The position numbers were made by a program, and so were the translations under genes. Shown one piece after another: positions 53,184 through 61,667 of a DNA stretch of 61,789 nucleotides. The DNA is taken from positions 1 through 61,789 of the forward strand of contig JBOGFC010000081.1 of assembly GCA_050742155.1 (NCBI GenBank), written 5' to 3'. Numbering within the stretch: position 1 is the first letter of the stretch; each line of letters starts with the position of its first letter. Source of the DNA: JBOGFC01 sp050742155 (lineage in GTDB: Bacteria > Actinomycetota > Acidimicrobiia > Spongiisociales > JALYHC01). Below the pieces are notes generated by a model. The model was given only the letters and a program-made list of their open reading frames with translations, did no database searches and was not told the DNA's origin.

Positions 53184-54243
53184 GCGGTACCGTCCCGGCG
53201 TGTTGAAGGACCATCTCCTGGACCGCATCGGCCGGCACGGCCCCATCCCCTTCGAGGAGTTCATGGGGACGGCACTCTATGACTCCGAGCAGGGGTACTT
53301 CACCTCCGGCTCACTGCGCTCGGTCAAGGAGGGCGACTTCCTCACCAGCCCAGAGGTGAGTCCTCTCTTCGGTCAGATGCTGGCCCGCTTCGTGGACCGC
53401 GAGCGGCAACGGATCGGCGACCCACCGGACTTTACGGTGGTCGATGTCGGTGCCGGATCGGGGTCGCTGCTGCGGTCATTGGTTCAATCGCTCGCCCGAT
53501 ACGCCGAGGCGTGGGCCGTCGAGGTCTCCCAGGCCGCCCTGGGACTCGCTCCTACCCGGGCGGCGGGCACCCTCGACGACCTGCCGGCTCTCTTCCCCGG
53601 GGTGATCATCGCCAACGAGCTGCTCGACAACCTGCCGGTCGCCCTGGCGACCTGGACGGCCGGAGGCTGGAGGGAACGATGGGTGGGCGTGATGGACGAC
53701 CGGCTGGCATTGGTTGAGGTCTCGGCCCGGCCCGAGGTGGCCGCGTGGGCCGACAGCTTTGGCCTTCCCGTCGAGGAGGGCGGGCAGGTCGAGGTGCAGC
53801 TGGCCGCCGGGGAGTGGCTCCGGTCGGCGCTGGGCAAGCTGAAGGCCGGCTCGGTGGTGGTGATCGACTACGGGGACACCGCCCAGGGCCTGGCGCCCCG
53901 CCGCAAGGCGGGGACCTTGCGAACCTATCGGCACCACCACCTTGGCCCCGACCCGCTGGAGGCGCCGGGCGAGACCGACATCACCGTCGATGTCAATTTC
54001 ACCGCCCTGGCGGCGGCCGCCCGCGCAAAAGGCGCCTCGGTGGAGCTGATCCGCCAGGAGGACTTCCTGGTGGCCCTGGGCCTGCGGGAGGAGCTGGCCC
54101 GGCTTCGACAGGGAGAGCTGGCCCTGGCCCGGGCCGGAAAGCCCAGCGAACGGTTGCGGGTCCGGTCGGAGCTCACCGACGGGGAAGCCCTGCTCCACCC
54201 CAGGGGGCTGGGCGACTTTCGTGTTCTGGTGGCAAGCTTCTGA
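53182..54243 (+). CDS. MidA/NDUFAF7-family SAM-dependent methyltransferase
   Basis: This 353-aa protein belongs to the COG1565 (MidA, NDUFAF7) family. The N-terminal motif GPIPFEEFMGTALYDSEQGY is characteristic. The SAM-binding segment is VVDVGAGSGSLL (about 86-97), followed by IIANELLDNLPV and GSVVVIDYGDTAQGL. In mitochondria NDUFAF7 methylates an arginine of the NuoD homologue NDUFS2 and is needed for complex I assembly. Its position just after the second nuo operon fits such a role here (inference). The start may instead be GTG at 53200, because the ATG overlaps the divergent gene's ATG. Confidence 0.88.
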   Translation: MRYRPGVLKDHLLDRIGRHGPIPFEEFMGTALYDSEQGYFTSGSLRSVKEGDFLTSPEVSPLFGQMLARFVDRERQRIGDPPDFTVVDVGAGSGSLLRSLVQSLARYAEAWAVEVSQAALGLAPTRAAGTLDDLPALFPGVIIANELLDNLPVALATWTAGGWRERWVGVMDDRLALVEVSARPEVAAWADSFGLPVEEGGQVEVQLAAGEWLRSALGKLKAGSVVVIDYGDTAQGLAPRRKAGTLRTYRHHHLGPDPLEAPGETDITVDVNFTALAAAARAKGASVELIRQEDFLVALGLREELARLRQGELALARAGKPSERLRVRSELTDGEALLHPRGLGDFRVLVASF

Positions 54244-54273
54244 GGCCTGTGAACCTAGGCGAGACTCGGAACC

Positions 54274-56463
54274 CTACCGATTCACGATACGGACCCACCA
54301 CGGGACCAGGTAGGTCTGCCCGCCGGCTGTGACTTGCACATCGCCGTCGTACTCGCCGTCCGGCACCGTCCGACTGACCTCCAGGCTGACCAGCAGGTCG
54401 CCGTTCCCGTCCACCTCGGCCGTGACCACGAGGCCGGGATCACCCTTGTTGGTGATCACGGAGACGGCGCTCACCGGAGACCCGGTCACGTCCACCGTCA
54501 CCGAGGCGTTCACCTGCCGGTTGCCGATGATCTCGCCGAAGCTGACGCTCACCGGGTCGAAGAAGGTGGCCGCGTTGAAGGCCTCTACCAGATCGATTCG
54601 CCCGCCTCCCCGCGCCAGCACGCCGGGATCGACCGTGCCGGTCACGTGGTCGGTCACGACCCGCGCGGCCGAGTTGGCCAGGCGAGACTTCACTTCCGCC
54701 GGACTCGCCCCTGGGAAGCCGTCGAGGATCAGCGCGGCCGCGCCCGCCACGTGCGGTGTGGCCATGCTGGTGCCCTGGAAGAAGGCGAATTCGTCTCCGA
54801 ACACGCTCGACAGGACGTTCACCCCCGGACCGGTCACGTCTGGCTTGATCAGGAAGGTGAAGGGCACCGGGCCCCGACTGGAGAAGCCGGCGATGATGTC
54901 CTGGTTCGCGGTGAGGAACTCTTGGGGAGCGCTCCCGTCGATGGTCACCGTCCCGCTTGGCTTCATGCTGTTCCCCTCGTTCTTCCCCACCATGGCGGCG
55001 GGGATGGTCGGGAACGGATCGGTCCCGTCATGGGCCATGGCGGTGGGATCACCTGCCACGTTGTTCGCCACCAGCACCCCGATCGCCCCGGCGTTCTCGG
55101 CGTTGCGCACCTTCGTGGTGAAGGTGCAGACCCCTCGGTCGATCAGGGCGATCTGGCCGGTCAGGTCCTCGCTGATGGCCGTGCAGCCGTTGGCCGGGGT
55201 GGTCACGGTGTACGGTTGGTCGACGAAGTCCTCGGCGGGCTCGAAGTTGTTGAAATCTCCGAGAGCCGCCCCGATCGTGGCGCTGTCACCACCCGACGAG
55301 CTGAACGTCACCGGGATCCCCACGAAGTGGGGATTGGTGCTCGCCCCGGCGGTGATCACCTTGGCGGCGCTGCCGGGGGACTCGATCGTCTCCGAGCCCG
55401 GGCCGGAGTTGCCGGCCGCCACCGCCACCACCATGCCGGCATCGACCACCGCGTCGGAGGCTTCGGCCAAGAAGTCGTGGGGACCCTGCACCCCACCGCC
55501 CAGGCTCATGTTGGCTACGTGCATCCCGTCCGACACGGCGTCTTCCAACGCTTGGGCGATGTCGTGGCTGAAGGCCGATCCGCCGAAGGCTACGAACCCG
55601 GCGCCGAAGCCTGGGAAGACGTTGTAGTCGCCCAGCCAGGCCTTGGGCGCCATACCGCCTAGGCCGCTGATCACCACGTCGGTCCCAGCCACCGTACCCG
55701 AGGTATTTGGGTTGCCGGCCACCGTGCCGGCCACGTGGGTGCCGTGGTCGAACGCCAGCAGCGAGCCACCTACCGCGCCCGGGGCAACCCCGCTGGTATA
55801 GACCCGGCACACGATGACCTTGTTGTTGGTGTTGGGGATGTCGTCGTCCTCCGGGCATTCGTTGATTTGGGGGGTTCCCGGATAGGCGGAGTCATCGAAG
55901 AACCGGTTGGTGGTGTCGATCCCGGTGTCGATAATGGCCACCTTGATCCCACTCCCGGCGTTGGCCTCACCACCCAGCTGGCCCCAGACCTCGCTGGCCC
56001 GTACCAGGTCCCTGCTCACGTTCATGGCCGGCTGGTAGAGGACCGAGTTGGCCACGGCCCGAACCTTGGGACCCTTTTCGAGAGTCGAGAGGGACGTGCC
56101 GTTCAGCTTGACGGCCATCCCGTTGAGGACCGTGTCGTACACCCGAACGACCTCGGTGTTGGGGGCATGCTGGGTCAAATACGCCCGATAGTTGGCGTGC
56201 TCGTTGTCCTCGAGGAATCGAACGTACGCCTGGTACGCCGGGCTGTCGGGGTCCAGCCTGCCTCGTTCCGGCTTGGTGCGCTCCAAGCCTGGGATTCCGC
56301 CCTGGTAGCTGGCTGCCGGCGGCGACTCGAACGTGACGATGGCGAACTCATTGCTGACCCGGGCGGTCGGCGCCCGGTCGTCGCTGATGTCGGCGAAGGC
56401 CAGCCCGCTGAAGGCGGCCAGCATCGCCACGGCCAACATGATGGTGAGAAGCGATCGCTTCAT
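54274..56463 (-). CDS. Secreted S8 subtilisin-like protease with PA domain
   Basis: This 729-aa protein has a signal peptide (1-24) and a propeptide region. The catalytic domain shows D179 (IIDTGID), H240 (DHGTHVAG), oxyanion N352 (AAGNSGPG) and S566 (GTSMATPHVAG). A PA-like insertion lies between N352 and S566 (about 400-510). A C-terminal beta domain (about 635-729) follows. Length and domain order fit large subtilases. It acts outside the cell on proteins or peptides. AAGGA lies upstream of the ATG. Confidence 0.92.
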   Translation of the reverse strand: MKRSLLTIMLAVAMLAAFSGLAFADISDDRAPTARVSNEFAIVTFESPPAASYQGGIPGLERTKPERGRLDPDSPAYQAYVRFLEDNEHANYRAYLTQHAPNTEVVRVYDTVLNGMAVKLNGTSLSTLEKGPKVRAVANSVLYQPAMNVSRDLVRASEVWGQLGGEANAGSGIKVAIIDTGIDTTNRFFDDSAYPGTPQINECPEDDDIPNTNNKVIVCRVYTSGVAPGAVGGSLLAFDHGTHVAGTVAGNPNTSGTVAGTDVVISGLGGMAPKAWLGDYNVFPGFGAGFVAFGGSAFSHDIAQALEDAVSDGMHVANMSLGGGVQGPHDFLAEASDAVVDAGMVVAVAAGNSGPGSETIESPGSAAKVITAGASTNPHFVGIPVTFSSSGGDSATIGAALGDFNNFEPAEDFVDQPYTVTTPANGCTAISEDLTGQIALIDRGVCTFTTKVRNAENAGAIGVLVANNVAGDPTAMAHDGTDPFPTIPAAMVGKNEGNSMKPSGTVTIDGSAPQEFLTANQDIIAGFSSRGPVPFTFLIKPDVTGPGVNVLSSVFGDEFAFFQGTSMATPHVAGAAALILDGFPGASPAEVKSRLANSAARVVTDHVTGTVDPGVLARGGGRIDLVEAFNAATFFDPVSVSFGEIIGNRQVNASVTVDVTGSPVSAVSVITNKGDPGLVVTAEVDGNGDLLVSLEVSRTVPDGEYDGDVQVTAGGQTYLVPWWVRIVNR

Positions 56464-56523
56464 GGCCCTTTCCTCCTTGCCCGGGAGGCCGCCTTGGGCG
56501 ACCTCTCCGCCACGGTCCGTGGC

Positions 56524-56553
56524 AGCCTACCCCTCAGCCTTGTTAGGTGGCAA
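56524..56553 (-). promoter_or_regulatory. Putative promoter of the first subtilase gene
   Basis: On the minus strand TTGCCA (56548-56553) and TAGGCT (56524-56529) are 18 nt apart, 61 nt before the subtilase ATG. Confidence 0.35.
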
Positions 56554-56563
56554 GTGCCGTACG

Positions 56564-56716
56564 ATGCTGGGTTGGAGCGGCTCGAACAGTGTCAAGGAGC
56601 GTCTCGAAGGGGGCTCCGTAGTGGCGATCGACTACGAGGACACCGCGCGGAGTCTTCTTCCGCGACGTCAACACGGGACGCTCCGCACCCACCGGGTGCA
56701 GGTGGCGCAGAGATGA
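56564..56716 (+). pseudogene. Remnant of a MidA-family methyltransferase gene
   Basis: A 50-codon stretch encodes GGSVVAIDYEDTARSLLPRR, then QHGTLRTHR. This matches AGSVVVIDYGDTAQGLAPRR, then KAGTLRTYR in the MidA gene at 53182. No SAM-binding or N-terminal region accompanies it, and it ends at a TGA where the intact gene continues. The divergence suggests an old duplicate or a fragment from a relative rather than a fresh copy. Expression of the fragment is not expected. Confidence 0.7.
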
Positions 56717-56758
56717 GCGGGAACCAGAAGAGGTGGGTGAGACGTCCAACCAGCGGAG

Positions 56759-57235
56759 ATGTCCGGCCGAATGAGAGACAAAGCGATTCCTGGCGCCGTG
56801 GTCCTCCTCGCCCTCATCGGCGTGGCCTGTGGCGACCGTCAGGGATTCACCGAAACCAGCCCAAGAGTTGTCATGTCTGAGCCGTCCACGACGGTTCGAC
56901 AGAACGACGCGGTTGTGAAGGCTCGCGCCGACCTGGCAGCACGCCTGGGCGTGGAGGTCGAGAGCATCGAGGTGAGCAAAGCGGAGGAGGTCGTGTGGCG
57001 AGACGGCAGTATTGGTTGCCCCGAGCCGGGGATGGTCTATACCCAGGCCCTCGTCGAAGGACTACGCCTGACCCTGCTCCACGACGGAACGACCTACTAC
57101 TACCACCAGGGCGACGACCAGGATCCGTTTCTCTGTGACGAGCCTGATGAAGACTCCTACCTTTCCAAAGAGGATGTCCTCAACCCCCCAAAGGGGGACA
57201 CCGAGGTCATCCCGCCACCCGGTTACGACGAGTGA
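56759..57235 (+). CDS. Small lipoprotein of unknown function
   Basis: This 158-aa protein has a hydrophobic N-terminus ending in a lipobox-like IGVAC. A compact domain follows with ARLGVEVESIEVSKAEEVVW, then DGSIGCPEPGMVYTQ and YYYHQG, and a further Cys (FLCDEP). This pattern recalls a small extracytoplasmic domain common in actinobacteria and cyanobacteria, but I cannot name a function. It lies between two large subtilases on the opposite strand, which suggests but does not show a link. An alternative ATG lies at 56771. Confidence 0.7.
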   Translation: MSGRMRDKAIPGAVVLLALIGVACGDRQGFTETSPRVVMSEPSTTVRQNDAVVKARADLAARLGVEVESIEVSKAEEVVWRDGSIGCPEPGMVYTQALVEGLRLTLLHDGTTYYYHQGDDQDPFLCDEPDEDSYLSKEDVLNPPKGDTEVIPPPGYDE

Positions 57236-57272
57236 CGGAAAGGGCCCACCAGGCGCCCGTTCTCTTGTCGCT

Positions 57273-60257
57273 CTAGGTACTTACCTCCACCAGGGTCAGA
57301 TCGAACGGCCCACCGGCGTCGTTGTGGGACACGGCGCCGAGGTACTGTTCGCCTGGGACCAGACCCGACCAGCCGATTTCGATGGTGGCCGTCTCCCCTA
57401 GCACCGCATCCGCAGGCTCGCTGTTGATGGTCAGCGAGCCAACATCGGCTGCCAGGGGAACATCCCAGGTGTTGACCGAATAGTCCACAGTGATCCCGAT
57501 GGTCTGCCATCCGTGCACAAAGAGGGTGTACGTCCCGTCCTCGGGGAGGGGCAGCTCGATGAGTTCGTTGGTGCTGCCTGCGGTAGATGAGGCCACCTCA
57601 ACACCATCCTTGTACAGGTACAGGTCAAGGTCGATCGCCGGATCCGGTGGTGTCAGGTCGTCGGTGTGAAGCGAGATCCTGAAGAACGCCGCGTCGCTCA
57701 GCGTGATCTCATGAGCCGTCGTTCCGGTCGGATCATCCGGGTCGAAGATCTGGTCGGGGTCCTGATCGACCGACCCGACGATCGGCACGTTGGGCACCAA
57801 TCCGTGGGCGGCGGCGTCGTACTCACCGTCGTATCCGAACGTGACGTCGAAGCTGGCCGTTCCCTCGACGCCGGTTCCGGTGACCACGTCAGGCGCATCC
57901 AGCTGTGATGCCGCCACGGCTATCGGGCTTCGGGCGGAGTACCCGCCACCCTCCCAGGTGAGTGACCCGAATCTCCACTCACCAATGGGTGCAGAGAGGT
58001 TGTCGATGGTGACCTCGAAGGTCCGAGATTGCCCGGCTGGAACTGTCAGTCTCGACGGAGAGACCGTTACCCGATACCCCGACGGCTCGTCGACGACCGC
58101 GTTGAGGCGCCGTGCGGAGGCCGAGACGTTGGTAACCGTCCGTTGAACGGTGAGCGTTCCGGGCACCCCAGACGCTCCGATCGACGGATAATTGAGGTTC
58201 TCGGTCGTGGTGGGGATGCCTTGGGACTCCAAGAAGCCGCAAGTGGCGGTTGGATCGGCGAACACGTGTGGCGCCGCATCACAGAGGAACCCGAGATACT
58301 CGAGGAACCCGGCGTCGTAGACGATGCCCGGGTTGAAGATCGAGTTTGCTGCACCGGCAGGCCCACTCGGATCCACGTGACCGGCACCGATGTCGAACGG
58401 ATCTGCCTGCGTGGTCCCGTCCTCCTTGAGCACGTCCTGTCGGGCCGTGGTCATCAATGCCGACTTGGCGGCGGCCGCCGACCACGTGGGATGCGCTTGT
58501 TTGAGCAGAGCGAACAGACCGGCCACATGCGGACTCGACATCGAAGTGCCCTGGATGGCCTGGAACAGCTGACCCGGCGCCCCCAGCGTCGGAGTCGGCG
58601 AGTTGCCCGCAAGGATCTGGACGCCAGGAGCAGTCACGTCGGGCTTGATGATGTCGGGAGAGGCGGGCAGGCCCGTGGGGCCTCGTGAGGAGAAGTCGGC
58701 CATCACTGACCCCTGTTGGAGGACCTTCTCGCCCTGATTGATCAGAGCCATGGCTTGATTGGGTCCTCCGCGCGGTCTCGAGGCGATGTAGTCCTTGATC
58801 TTGACCCCGTCGCTGAAGCTGACGTGCACCGACGGCACGAAATGGTTGTCGGTGGCCAGCGTCTGTAGGTCGTTTTCGTTATAGAGGACCATGCCCACAC
58901 CGCCCTGTTCGGACACGGCCTGGCTCTTGGCCACTCGGGCGAATACGCCCCGCTTGCAAAGGACGATCTTCCCCGTGGGCGCCGGCCTGAACGTGACGTC
59001 GGGATCACACAGCTCGTTGTTCAGGTCGGCTGAATCGACCAGCGGAGCCGTATCCGCTCCGGGTGTCACCGAGGCGCCGAAGAACTCGGAGCCGTCACCC
59101 AAGACCACGGACCCCTCGAACTTCCGGTCGTGCAGATTGGCGCCGACCGAGGTGAGCCAGGGCACCGACGCCGGGCTGCCGATTGTGCCCGCCCCAGGCC
59201 CGCTGTTGCCGTTGGAGGCGGCCACGAACACTCCCGCATCGGCCGCGAAAAGGAAGGCGATGTCATCAGGACCGTCGAGTCCGGGCGTCGGACTTCCGAT
59301 CGAGTAATTGATCACATCGACGCCGTCGGCAACCGCCTGGTCGATGGCATCTGCCAGGTCCCCTCCGAAGCAGCCCAATTCTCCGCACGCCTTGTAGGCA
59401 GCAACGTGGGCGCGGTGGGCGATACCCGAGATCAGCCCGCGGTCGATGCCGAAGATCTCGGCCGCAACGTTGGTATTGCCGGCTGCGGTGCTGGTGGTGT
59501 GGGTGCCGTGTCCGTCGGCGTCACGGGCAGAGTTGTAGAGCTCGGGACCGATGAACTCGTTGTAGAGAGCCCTCATGTCTCGCGCACCAATCAGCTTGTT
59601 GTTGCAGGTGAACGGAGCGTCATCGGGATTGTGTGCGGTGTCGCCGAACTCGCAAGGGATCGACAGCCCCGGATCCGAATAGGTGGAATCGTCGGCGAAA
59701 GACGGGTGCTCGGGCCAGATCCCGGTGTCCACGACACCGACCACCACGCCTTCTCCGGTGAGTCCGGAGTCCCAGGCCCCCCCTGGATCGGTCAGGCCGA
59801 GGAAGTCGGGGGATCTATCGGTATGGAGCTCGTGAAGCTCGTCTCGTTTCACCGAGATGACGCTCTTCTGCCCCGCCAGAGCCTCCGCCTCGGCGGGGGT
59901 AAGCGCGGCCGCAAACCCGTTGAGGGCAAAGTTGTAGGTCACCAACACGTCTGAGCTGTCGACCGAGGCGGCGTCTTGGGCTGCCTTCCTGCCCTTCTCG
60001 AGATGGTCTACGTATTGCCTCACCGCCGCCGAGTTGGGGTCCACCTTCTCGCCAGGTTCGGGCCTCGTGGCAGGCAGCCCTGGGATGTCGCCGTCGTAGG
60101 CGACGACGGGGTCTCCCTCCATGATCACTACATAAGGCGCCCGATCGGCGCTCACCTGATTGGCGGTGGAACCCCGGTTGAGGCCCGCCCCAGCCGGGAC
60201 CGCATATGCCAGGGCCGTCGCCAGCGCCACGACGCTGACGAGAAGTCTCCTTCCCAT
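57273..60257 (-). CDS. Large secreted S8 protease, cucumisin-like with PA domain
   Basis: This 994-aa subtilase has a signal peptide (about 4-24) and an I9-type propeptide region (about 40-140). The catalytic residues are D177 (VVDTGIWPEHPSF), H250 (GHGTHTTSTAAG), N351 (SNGNSGPG) and S572 (QGTSMSSPHVAG). A PA domain lies at about 385-500. A fibronectin-III-like domain (about 660-770) and beta-rich C-terminal domains follow. The layout resembles plant-type subtilases. The ATG at 60257 is chosen because GGGAGGAAGGG lies directly upstream, and earlier starts lack this. Confidence 0.92.
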   Translation of the reverse strand: MGRRLLVSVVALATALAYAVPAGAGLNRGSTANQVSADRAPYVVIMEGDPVVAYDGDIPGLPATRPEPGEKVDPNSAAVRQYVDHLEKGRKAAQDAASVDSSDVLVTYNFALNGFAAALTPAEAEALAGQKSVISVKRDELHELHTDRSPDFLGLTDPGGAWDSGLTGEGVVVGVVDTGIWPEHPSFADDSTYSDPGLSIPCEFGDTAHNPDDAPFTCNNKLIGARDMRALYNEFIGPELYNSARDADGHGTHTTSTAAGNTNVAAEIFGIDRGLISGIAHRAHVAAYKACGELGCFGGDLADAIDQAVADGVDVINYSIGSPTPGLDGPDDIAFLFAADAGVFVAASNGNSGPGAGTIGSPASVPWLTSVGANLHDRKFEGSVVLGDGSEFFGASVTPGADTAPLVDSADLNNELCDPDVTFRPAPTGKIVLCKRGVFARVAKSQAVSEQGGVGMVLYNENDLQTLATDNHFVPSVHVSFSDGVKIKDYIASRPRGGPNQAMALINQGEKVLQQGSVMADFSSRGPTGLPASPDIIKPDVTAPGVQILAGNSPTPTLGAPGQLFQAIQGTSMSSPHVAGLFALLKQAHPTWSAAAAKSALMTTARQDVLKEDGTTQADPFDIGAGHVDPSGPAGAANSIFNPGIVYDAGFLEYLGFLCDAAPHVFADPTATCGFLESQGIPTTTENLNYPSIGASGVPGTLTVQRTVTNVSASARRLNAVVDEPSGYRVTVSPSRLTVPAGQSRTFEVTIDNLSAPIGEWRFGSLTWEGGGYSARSPIAVAASQLDAPDVVTGTGVEGTASFDVTFGYDGEYDAAAHGLVPNVPIVGSVDQDPDQIFDPDDPTGTTAHEITLSDAAFFRISLHTDDLTPPDPAIDLDLYLYKDGVEVASSTAGSTNELIELPLPEDGTYTLFVHGWQTIGITVDYSVNTWDVPLAADVGSLTINSEPADAVLGETATIEIGWSGLVPGEQYLGAVSHNDAGGPFDLTLVEVST

Positions 60258-60330
60258 TCCCTTCCTCCCTGTTCGGTCGGTCATATGAGACAGGGTGGCG
60301 GTCCACCACACAGCGCAGGACCCTAGTGCT

Positions 60331-60365
60331 CTCAGTGCAGGCGAGTCTTCTCAGTGCAGGGCGAA
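60331..60365. repeat. Direct repeat in the subtilase-htpX spacer
   Basis: CTCAGTGCAGGCGAG (60331-60345) and CTCAGTGCAGGGCGAA (60350-60365) lie 19 nt apart, start to start, in the 173-nt divergent spacer. About two helical turns of spacing suits tandem binding of a regulator. Confidence 0.55.
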
Positions 60366-60430
60366 TTTTCGCGCTCTCTGTGGGAGGCGCCGTCGTTTCA
60401 AACGCCGCACCTCGGCTACCCTGGCGGACT

Positions 60431-61285
60431 ATGGGCAACAATCTCAAGACCGCCGCTCTGCTCGGATTCCTGGGTGGCCTCTTTGTCCTGGTCGGCTACC
60501 TCCTGGGAGGCAACCGCGGCATGCTCACCGGCCTGGTCCTGGCCGGGGTGATGAACTTCGGCGCCTACTTCTTCTCCGACAAGTTGGCGCTGGTCGCCAC
60601 CCGAGCCAAGCCGCTCGACGAGGCTCAGGCTCCTGAGGTGTACTCGATCGTGGGCTCACTGGCCCAGCGAAAGGGCGTGCCGATGCCGAAGCTGTATCTG
60701 ATCGACGCCCCACAGCCCAACGCCTTCGCCACCGGGCGCAACCCGGAGCACGCGGCGGTGGCGGTGACGACCGGCATCCTCGAGCTGATGGACCGCAACG
60801 AGCTGGAAGGCGTGCTGGCTCACGAGCTGGCCCACGTCGGCAACCGGGACATTCTCATCTCCACCATCGCCGCCACCCTGGCCACCGCCCTGGTGTTCCT
60901 CACCCGGATCGCCTTTTGGACCGGCGGGGGCGATCGCGACCGGGGCCCGGCCGGCGCCATCATCGGGCTGCTCGGCCTGATCCTGGCACCGATCGGGGCC
61001 ATGCTGATCCAGACGGCCATCTCGCGGTCCCGTGAGCTCCAGGCCGATGCCAGTGGGGCGGAGACCACCGGGTCGCCCCTCAACCTGGCCCGGGCGCTGC
61101 AGAAGCTGGAGGCCTATACGTCGCGGATTCCCCTGAACGTCAGCCCGGCGGTGAGCCACCTCTTCATCGCCGACCCGCTCAAGTCGTTTCGCGGCCAGGG
61201 CCTGGTCAAGCTCTTCTCCACGCACCCGCCCATCGCCGAACGGGTCGAGCGCCTCCAGGAGATGGCCTCGGGAATACGGCAATGA
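60431..61285 (+). CDS. htpX: Protease HtpX homolog
   Basis: This 284-aa membrane metalloprotease (M48) has two N-terminal helices, the zinc motif HELAH (H131, E132, H135), two more helices and the third zinc ligand Glu in SRSRELQADASG. It degrades misfolded membrane proteins from the cytoplasmic side. The ATG at 60431 gives a standard N-terminus, and a TACCCT -10-like box lies just upstream, so the mRNA may be nearly leaderless. Confidence 0.93.
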   Translation: MGNNLKTAALLGFLGGLFVLVGYLLGGNRGMLTGLVLAGVMNFGAYFFSDKLALVATRAKPLDEAQAPEVYSIVGSLAQRKGVPMPKLYLIDAPQPNAFATGRNPEHAAVAVTTGILELMDRNELEGVLAHELAHVGNRDILISTIAATLATALVFLTRIAFWTGGGDRDRGPAGAIIGLLGLILAPIGAMLIQTAISRSRELQADASGAETTGSPLNLARALQKLEAYTSRIPLNVSPAVSHLFIADPLKSFRGQGLVKLFSTHPPIAERVERLQEMASGIRQ

Positions 61286-61332
61286 GCGGAAGGCAGTCCT
61301 CGCCCTAGGCGTTGTAACCTTCGACCTGATGC

Positions 61333-61414
61333 GGGGGGATACCCAAGCGGCCAAAGGGAGGAGACTGTAAATCTCCCGGCTCAGCCTACGGAGGTTCGAA
61401 TCCTCCTCCCCCCA
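61333..61414 (+). tRNA. tRNA-Tyr (GTA)
   Basis: The acceptor stem GGGGGGA/TCCCCCC, the anticodon arm with CTGTAAA (GTA), a long class II variable arm and the T-arm GGAGG-TTCGAAT-CCTCC are all visible. The discriminator is A, and CCA is not encoded. Confidence 0.95.
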
Positions 61415-61422
61415 CCCTCCCC

Positions 61423-61473
61423 CGTTCTTGTGACGCTTTCCCACCTATACGGTGGCCAACCGTCACAAGAACG
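61423..61473. repeat. 51-bp dyad element, family A, copy 4
   Basis: CGTTCTTGTGACG and CGTCACAAGAACG are perfect 13-bp arms. The inner part CCACC-TATAC-GGTGG is also perfectly paired. It lies between tRNA-Tyr and tRNA-Thr. Confidence 0.92.
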
Positions 61474-61492
61474 GAACTATCCTGGCCACGAC

Positions 61493-61565
61493 GCCCCCTT
61501 AGCTCAGCTGGTAGAGCACGGCCATGGTAAGGCCGGGGTCTCCGGTTCAAATCCGGAAGGGGGCT
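61493..61565 (+). tRNA. tRNA-Thr (GGT)
   Basis: The acceptor stem GCCCCCT/AGGGGGC, the anticodon stem CGGCC/GGCCG with loop ATGGTAA (anticodon GGT) and the T-arm CCGG-TTCAAAT-CCGG are visible. CCA is not encoded. Confidence 0.96.
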
Positions 61566-61572
61566 CGGGTGT

Positions 61573-61648
61573 GGCGGCGTAGCTCAGTGGTTAGAGCACC
61601 CGGCTCATAATCGGGATGTCGGTGGTTCGAATCCACCCGCCGCTACCA
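61573..61648 (+). tRNA. tRNA-Met (CAT)
   Basis: The acceptor stem GGCGGCG/CGCCGCT has a terminal G-U pair. The anticodon loop is CTCATAA (CAT), the T-arm is GGTGG-TTCGAAT-CCACC, and CCA is encoded. It is probably the elongator. A CAT tRNA could also be Ile2 after lysidine modification. Confidence 0.93.
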
Positions 61649-61667
61649 GACAGAAAGGAACCAGCAC

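Noticed and set aside
61423..61473. Family A element as a simple tRNA terminator
   Set aside because: The same 51-bp sequence occurs inside the nuo operon and between convergent genes, and it has no T-tract.
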